A stretch of DNA of 6,694 nucleotides, from the NCBI GenBank assembly GCA_030627155.1, contig DAOUSP010000070.1:1-6694 (forward strand), written 5' to 3'. The stretch is from Candidatus Aminicenantota bacterium. GTDB taxonomy: Bacteria > Acidobacteriota > Aminicenantia > Aminicenantales > Aminicenantaceae. Position 1 is the first letter of the stretch. Each line of letters opens with the position of its first letter. The notes under the pieces are model-generated. The model searched no databases and was not told the DNA's origin. It was given only the letters and a program-made list of their open reading frames with translations. Below are positions 5,131 through 6,694 of the stretch, piece after piece. The translations under genes and the position numbers were made by a program.

Positions 5131-5160
5131 TTGACATTCTTGTTTCAACTGTGCTATAAG
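5131..5160 (+). promoter_or_regulatory. Sigma70-type promoter of the RRM gene
   Basis: A perfect TTGACA (5131-5136) is followed after 18 bases by TATAAG (5155-5160), or after 17 by CTATAA. A start of transcription near 5167 would leave a leader of about 175 bases before the RRM gene. A second TTGACA at 5111-5116 has no -10 partner. Confidence 0.65.
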
Positions 5161-5166
5161 TAATAC

Positions 5167-5343
5167 TTCGAGAGAATATATTTTGGAAATACTTCACACA
5201 AAAACCCCATTATGGAGAAGCTTCTAATTCCCCCCCAGGGAAAAAGAATAAAAAATCATTTATTTTAATCAAGGAGGATTAACGCAAAAAAGAAAAGAAT
5301 TTAACTTATCTTTTTTTGCAGAAATTTTTAAGGACTAAGTATC
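5167..5343 (+). promoter_or_regulatory. Long 5-prime leader of the RRM mRNA with orphan Shine-Dalgarno
   Basis: The space between the predicted transcription start and the RRM ATG holds no standard gene. It contains a palindrome AGAAGCTTCT (5216-5225), a C7 run (about 5230-5236) and a consensus AAGGAGG (5271-5277) that is not followed by ATG, GTG or TTG at a usable distance. A weaker AAGGA (5330-5334) serves the real start. Long structured leaders are known for cold-shock and RNA-binding protein genes, where they control translation. That this leader does the same is inference. Confidence 0.4.
5282..5338 (+). CDS. Possible leader peptide with non-AUG (ACG) start
   Basis: ACG at 5282 lies 4 bases after the orphan AAGGAGG and opens an 18-codon frame (T/M-QKRKEFNLSFFAEIFKD) ending at TAA 5336-5338, five bases before the RRM ATG. 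The frame differs from that of the RRM gene. The sequence is plausible as a peptide but short enough to arise by chance, and ACG starts are very rare. Termination so close to the RRM start could couple translation. Confidence 0.2.
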   Translation, partial: TQKRKEFNLSFFAEIFKD

Positions 5344-5646
5344 ATGGAAGAAGAAAGAAAAATTTATATCGGCAACTTGGACTATGGCGTTACAGAAGAT
5401 GATCTCAAGCAAGTCTTGGAAGGAAAAGGACTTCAAGCAAAAGATCTTAAAATCATAACAGATAGACTCACAGGAAGGTCGAAAGGATTCGGCTTTGCAG
5501 AGTTTGAAAATGAGGATGATGCCAAAAAGGCTGTTTCCTCTTTAGACGGCTTTGACTTTAAAGGTAGAAAACTGAGAGTCAACCAAGCAAGAAAACAACG
5601 TCCAAGGTTTGAAAGAAACGATAACTATTCTCGATTTCGAAAGTAG
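5344..5646 (+). CDS. RRM-domain RNA-binding protein (100 aa)
   Basis: A single RNA recognition motif fills residues 6-83, with RNP2 IYIGNL (7-12) and RNP1 KGFGFAEF (47-54). The aromatic residues Y8, F49 and F51 that stack on RNA bases are all present, in the usual beta-alpha-beta-beta-alpha-beta order (ITDRLTGRSKGFGF, then AKKAVSSLDGFDFKGRKLRVNQA). A short basic tail (KQRPRFERNDNYSRFRK) completes it. This is the normal size for the small bacterial RRM proteins found in cyanobacteria and several Gram-negative lineages, where they bind single-stranded RNA and are often cold-induced. The start follows AAGGA with 9-base spacing. The gene is monocistronic, with a strong promoter upstream and a strong terminator 10 bases after the stop. 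Confidence 0.93.
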   Translation: MEEERKIYIGNLDYGVTEDDLKQVLEGKGLQAKDLKIITDRLTGRSKGFGFAEFENEDDAKKAVSSLDGFDFKGRKLRVNQARKQRPRFERNDNYSRFRK

Positions 5647-5655
5647 TTTAAAAAT

Positions 5656-5705
5656 AGAGGGGATGAAATTAGAGCTAAAACAGCTTGATTTTATCCCCTC
5701 TTTTT
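5656..5705 (+). terminator. Rho-independent terminator of the RRM gene
   Basis: AGAGGGGATGAAAT (5656-5669) pairs along its full length with ATTTTATCCCCTCT (5688-5701) through one G-U pair. A small inner AGCT/AGCT stem lies in the loop, and the helix runs into a run of T (5701-5705). It begins 10 bases after the RRM stop. Confidence 0.93.
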
Positions 5706-5774
5706 CCTTACCTCTGTTGTAAATCTGTTTCTAATCGAAGCCTACCATAAAATTAATTTAGGTGCACAGATTTT

Positions 5775-5799
5775 TCAGGAAGTTTTTTCCTGATTTTTT
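5775..5799 (+). terminator. Second plus-strand terminator
   Basis: TCAGGAA (5775-5781) and TTCCTGA (5787-5793) form a seven-base stem with a short T-rich loop, followed by TTTTTT. The U-run lies on the plus-strand side, so this is a back-up to the stronger terminator upstream. On the minus strand the same hairpin is followed by A residues and would not act on the pseudogene. Confidence 0.6.
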
Positions 5800-5855
5800 G
5801 TGTCATAAATAAGAAGATAAGGATATTACTTTTCTATAGATACAGGTCTTATCTA

Positions 5856-6647
5856 TTAAATTCTCCACCAGTAGGAGAATTTCAAAAATATACTGTAGTC
5901 AGTGCGGTTATAATCTCCGAACTCATCCCTCAAGAGATTGTTGTCAATGCCCAGGAAAAACACTGTTCCTGGCTTCAGGATGTAGCTGGCTAGAAAGCTC
6001 CCGTAAACCTTCTTATAATCCCGTAAAGCTTCTTATAATAATGATTGTAGTCAACAATCGCTCTCAACGATAGACTCCTCCTTAGACATCGGAGGCCAGA
6101 CTATTATCTCACCTTTGCGTGCAATTGTCCTAGCAATGCTGATTCCCCAAATTTTATCTTCTCTATCAGGGAACCGGAAACTCTTAAAAGGAATGGCCAT
6201 TTCAATGGTGAAGCCTTCCTTGTCTATCTTCCCATCAGAATAAAAAACCGTATCCCAGCTTATGTCTATGTTGTCGTTCCCACCTTCTTCTGTCCGAATC
6301 CCATCCATCTGAATGCCTATAGGATTCAGGAAAAATGAATATGCCCGTCGTTTCTCATTAAAAGTATCGAGGAAGATGAGAATCCAGTCATCATCAAAGA
6401 TATTGTCTCTATTGGTCACACTCGACCTTATTTTTTCGGGCTCTGAATCATAGCAGCGAAAGGCAAGGTATAAATTCTTATTGTCATAGCCGATATAGGC
6501 AATAGTCTTCTCAGATGGAGTTCCTTTCTCTTTAGGAGTAAATTGGACGAAACCATCGATTTTCAGAGCTTCGTCTTCCCAGACAGGATTCTCAAGGACG
6601 CCATCGATCTTCGGTGGATGAGAAAGTTTTGGAATGTTTAAAATTCA
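5856..6647 (-). pseudogene. CBM9 / DUF5916-type outer-membrane protein, degraded
   Basis: Two pieces of one family are left. Upstream, codons from 6644 to 6054 give a CBM9-like carbohydrate-binding domain: PKIDGVLENPVWEDEALKID, TIAYIGYDNKNLYLAFRC, RDNIFDDDWILIFLDTF, then FRFPDREDKIWGISIARTIA and a WPPMS motif, ending at TGA 6051. Downstream, to TAA 5856, is the barrel end of such proteins: LASYILKPGTVFFLGIDNNL, RTDYSIFLKFSYWWRI. Complete relatives have roughly 700 or more residues; about 250 remain. The CBM9 frame is closed upstream by TGA at 6645-6647 with no ATG, GTG or TTG before the GTG at 6417-6419, deep inside the domain, so signal peptide and start are lost. The middle of the barrel is deleted near 6055-6075, and a 20-bp duplication shifts the frame. 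The 47 bases beyond 6647 hold nothing I can identify. Confidence 0.8.
6000..6039 (+). repeat. 20-bp tandem duplication in the DUF5916 pseudogene
   Basis: Bases 6000-6019 and 6020-6039 are the same 20-mer (beginning CCCGTAAA and ending TTCTTATAAT) with one C/G difference. Removing one copy restores an open frame reading IVDYNHYYKKVYGSFLASY into the barrel end. The duplication itself is therefore a frameshift mutation in the decayed gene. Confidence 0.9.
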
Positions 6648-6694
6648 ACCGGGTTAAGCCAATGTAAGTGTTTGATGCGCCAGCACCAAAAGAC

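Noticed and set aside
6648..6694. Peptide SFGAGASNTYIGLTRLNF at the right edge as a separate gene end
   Set aside because: Only about 18 codons are visible in a frame different from the CBM9 piece; I cannot assign it to any family.

Overview
The window comes from an AT-rich bacterium with standard Shine-Dalgarno starts and sigma70-like promoters. A DUF4412 secreted protein, a single-domain RRM protein and a decayed CBM9/DUF5916 outer-membrane-type protein fit an uncultured lineage of the FCB or Acidobacteriota/Aminicenantes kind. The phylum is inferred from gene families only and is uncertain.

Left part (1 to about 3930): this looks like an integron cassette array read on the minus strand. 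Every complete gene unit is followed, within 12 to 37 bases of its stop, by an imperfect palindrome of 82 to 114 bp bounded by AAC and GTT boxes (420-501, 1151-1256, 3534-3647). Each palindrome lies just upstream of the next gene. The two sequence ends that bracket the TPR-gene unit are exactly complementary over 14 bases, as expected if that unit once closed into a circle through its own attC site. In transcription order the cargo is: an internally deleted class I methyltransferase (3930 to 3685); a restriction-modification pair made of an N4-cytosine-type DNA methyltransferase (3490 to 1901) and an MjaI-like endonuclease (1901 to 1269), overlapping by one base; a small TPR/ST7-like protein (1110 to 514); and the first 127 residues of a second, differently organised DNA methyltransferase that runs off the left edge. 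No integrase gene is visible. The array is therefore either the interior of an integron or a cluster of attC sites lacking integrase.

The methyltransferase of the restriction-modification pair carries a complete GIY-YIG nuclease domain lodged in frame between its methyltransferase and SNase-like domains. The insert is bounded by GC-rich inverted repeats that share an identical 10-base outer end. This is the most unusual object in the window.

Middle (3931 to 4184): a tRNA-Thr(CGU) remnant with an intact anticodon arm but a wrecked D arm sits at the upstream edge of the array. A hairpin region follows.

Right part (4185 to 6694): this looks like chromosomal backbone. A secreted DUF4412 protein (minus) lies divergently from an RRM RNA-binding protein (plus). 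The RRM gene has a strong promoter, a leader of about 175 bases containing an orphan Shine-Dalgarno sequence and a possible non-AUG leader ORF, and two downstream terminators. The window ends in a CBM9/DUF5916 pseudogene that has lost its start, most of its beta-barrel and its reading frame. A 20-bp tandem duplication accounts for one of the frameshifts.
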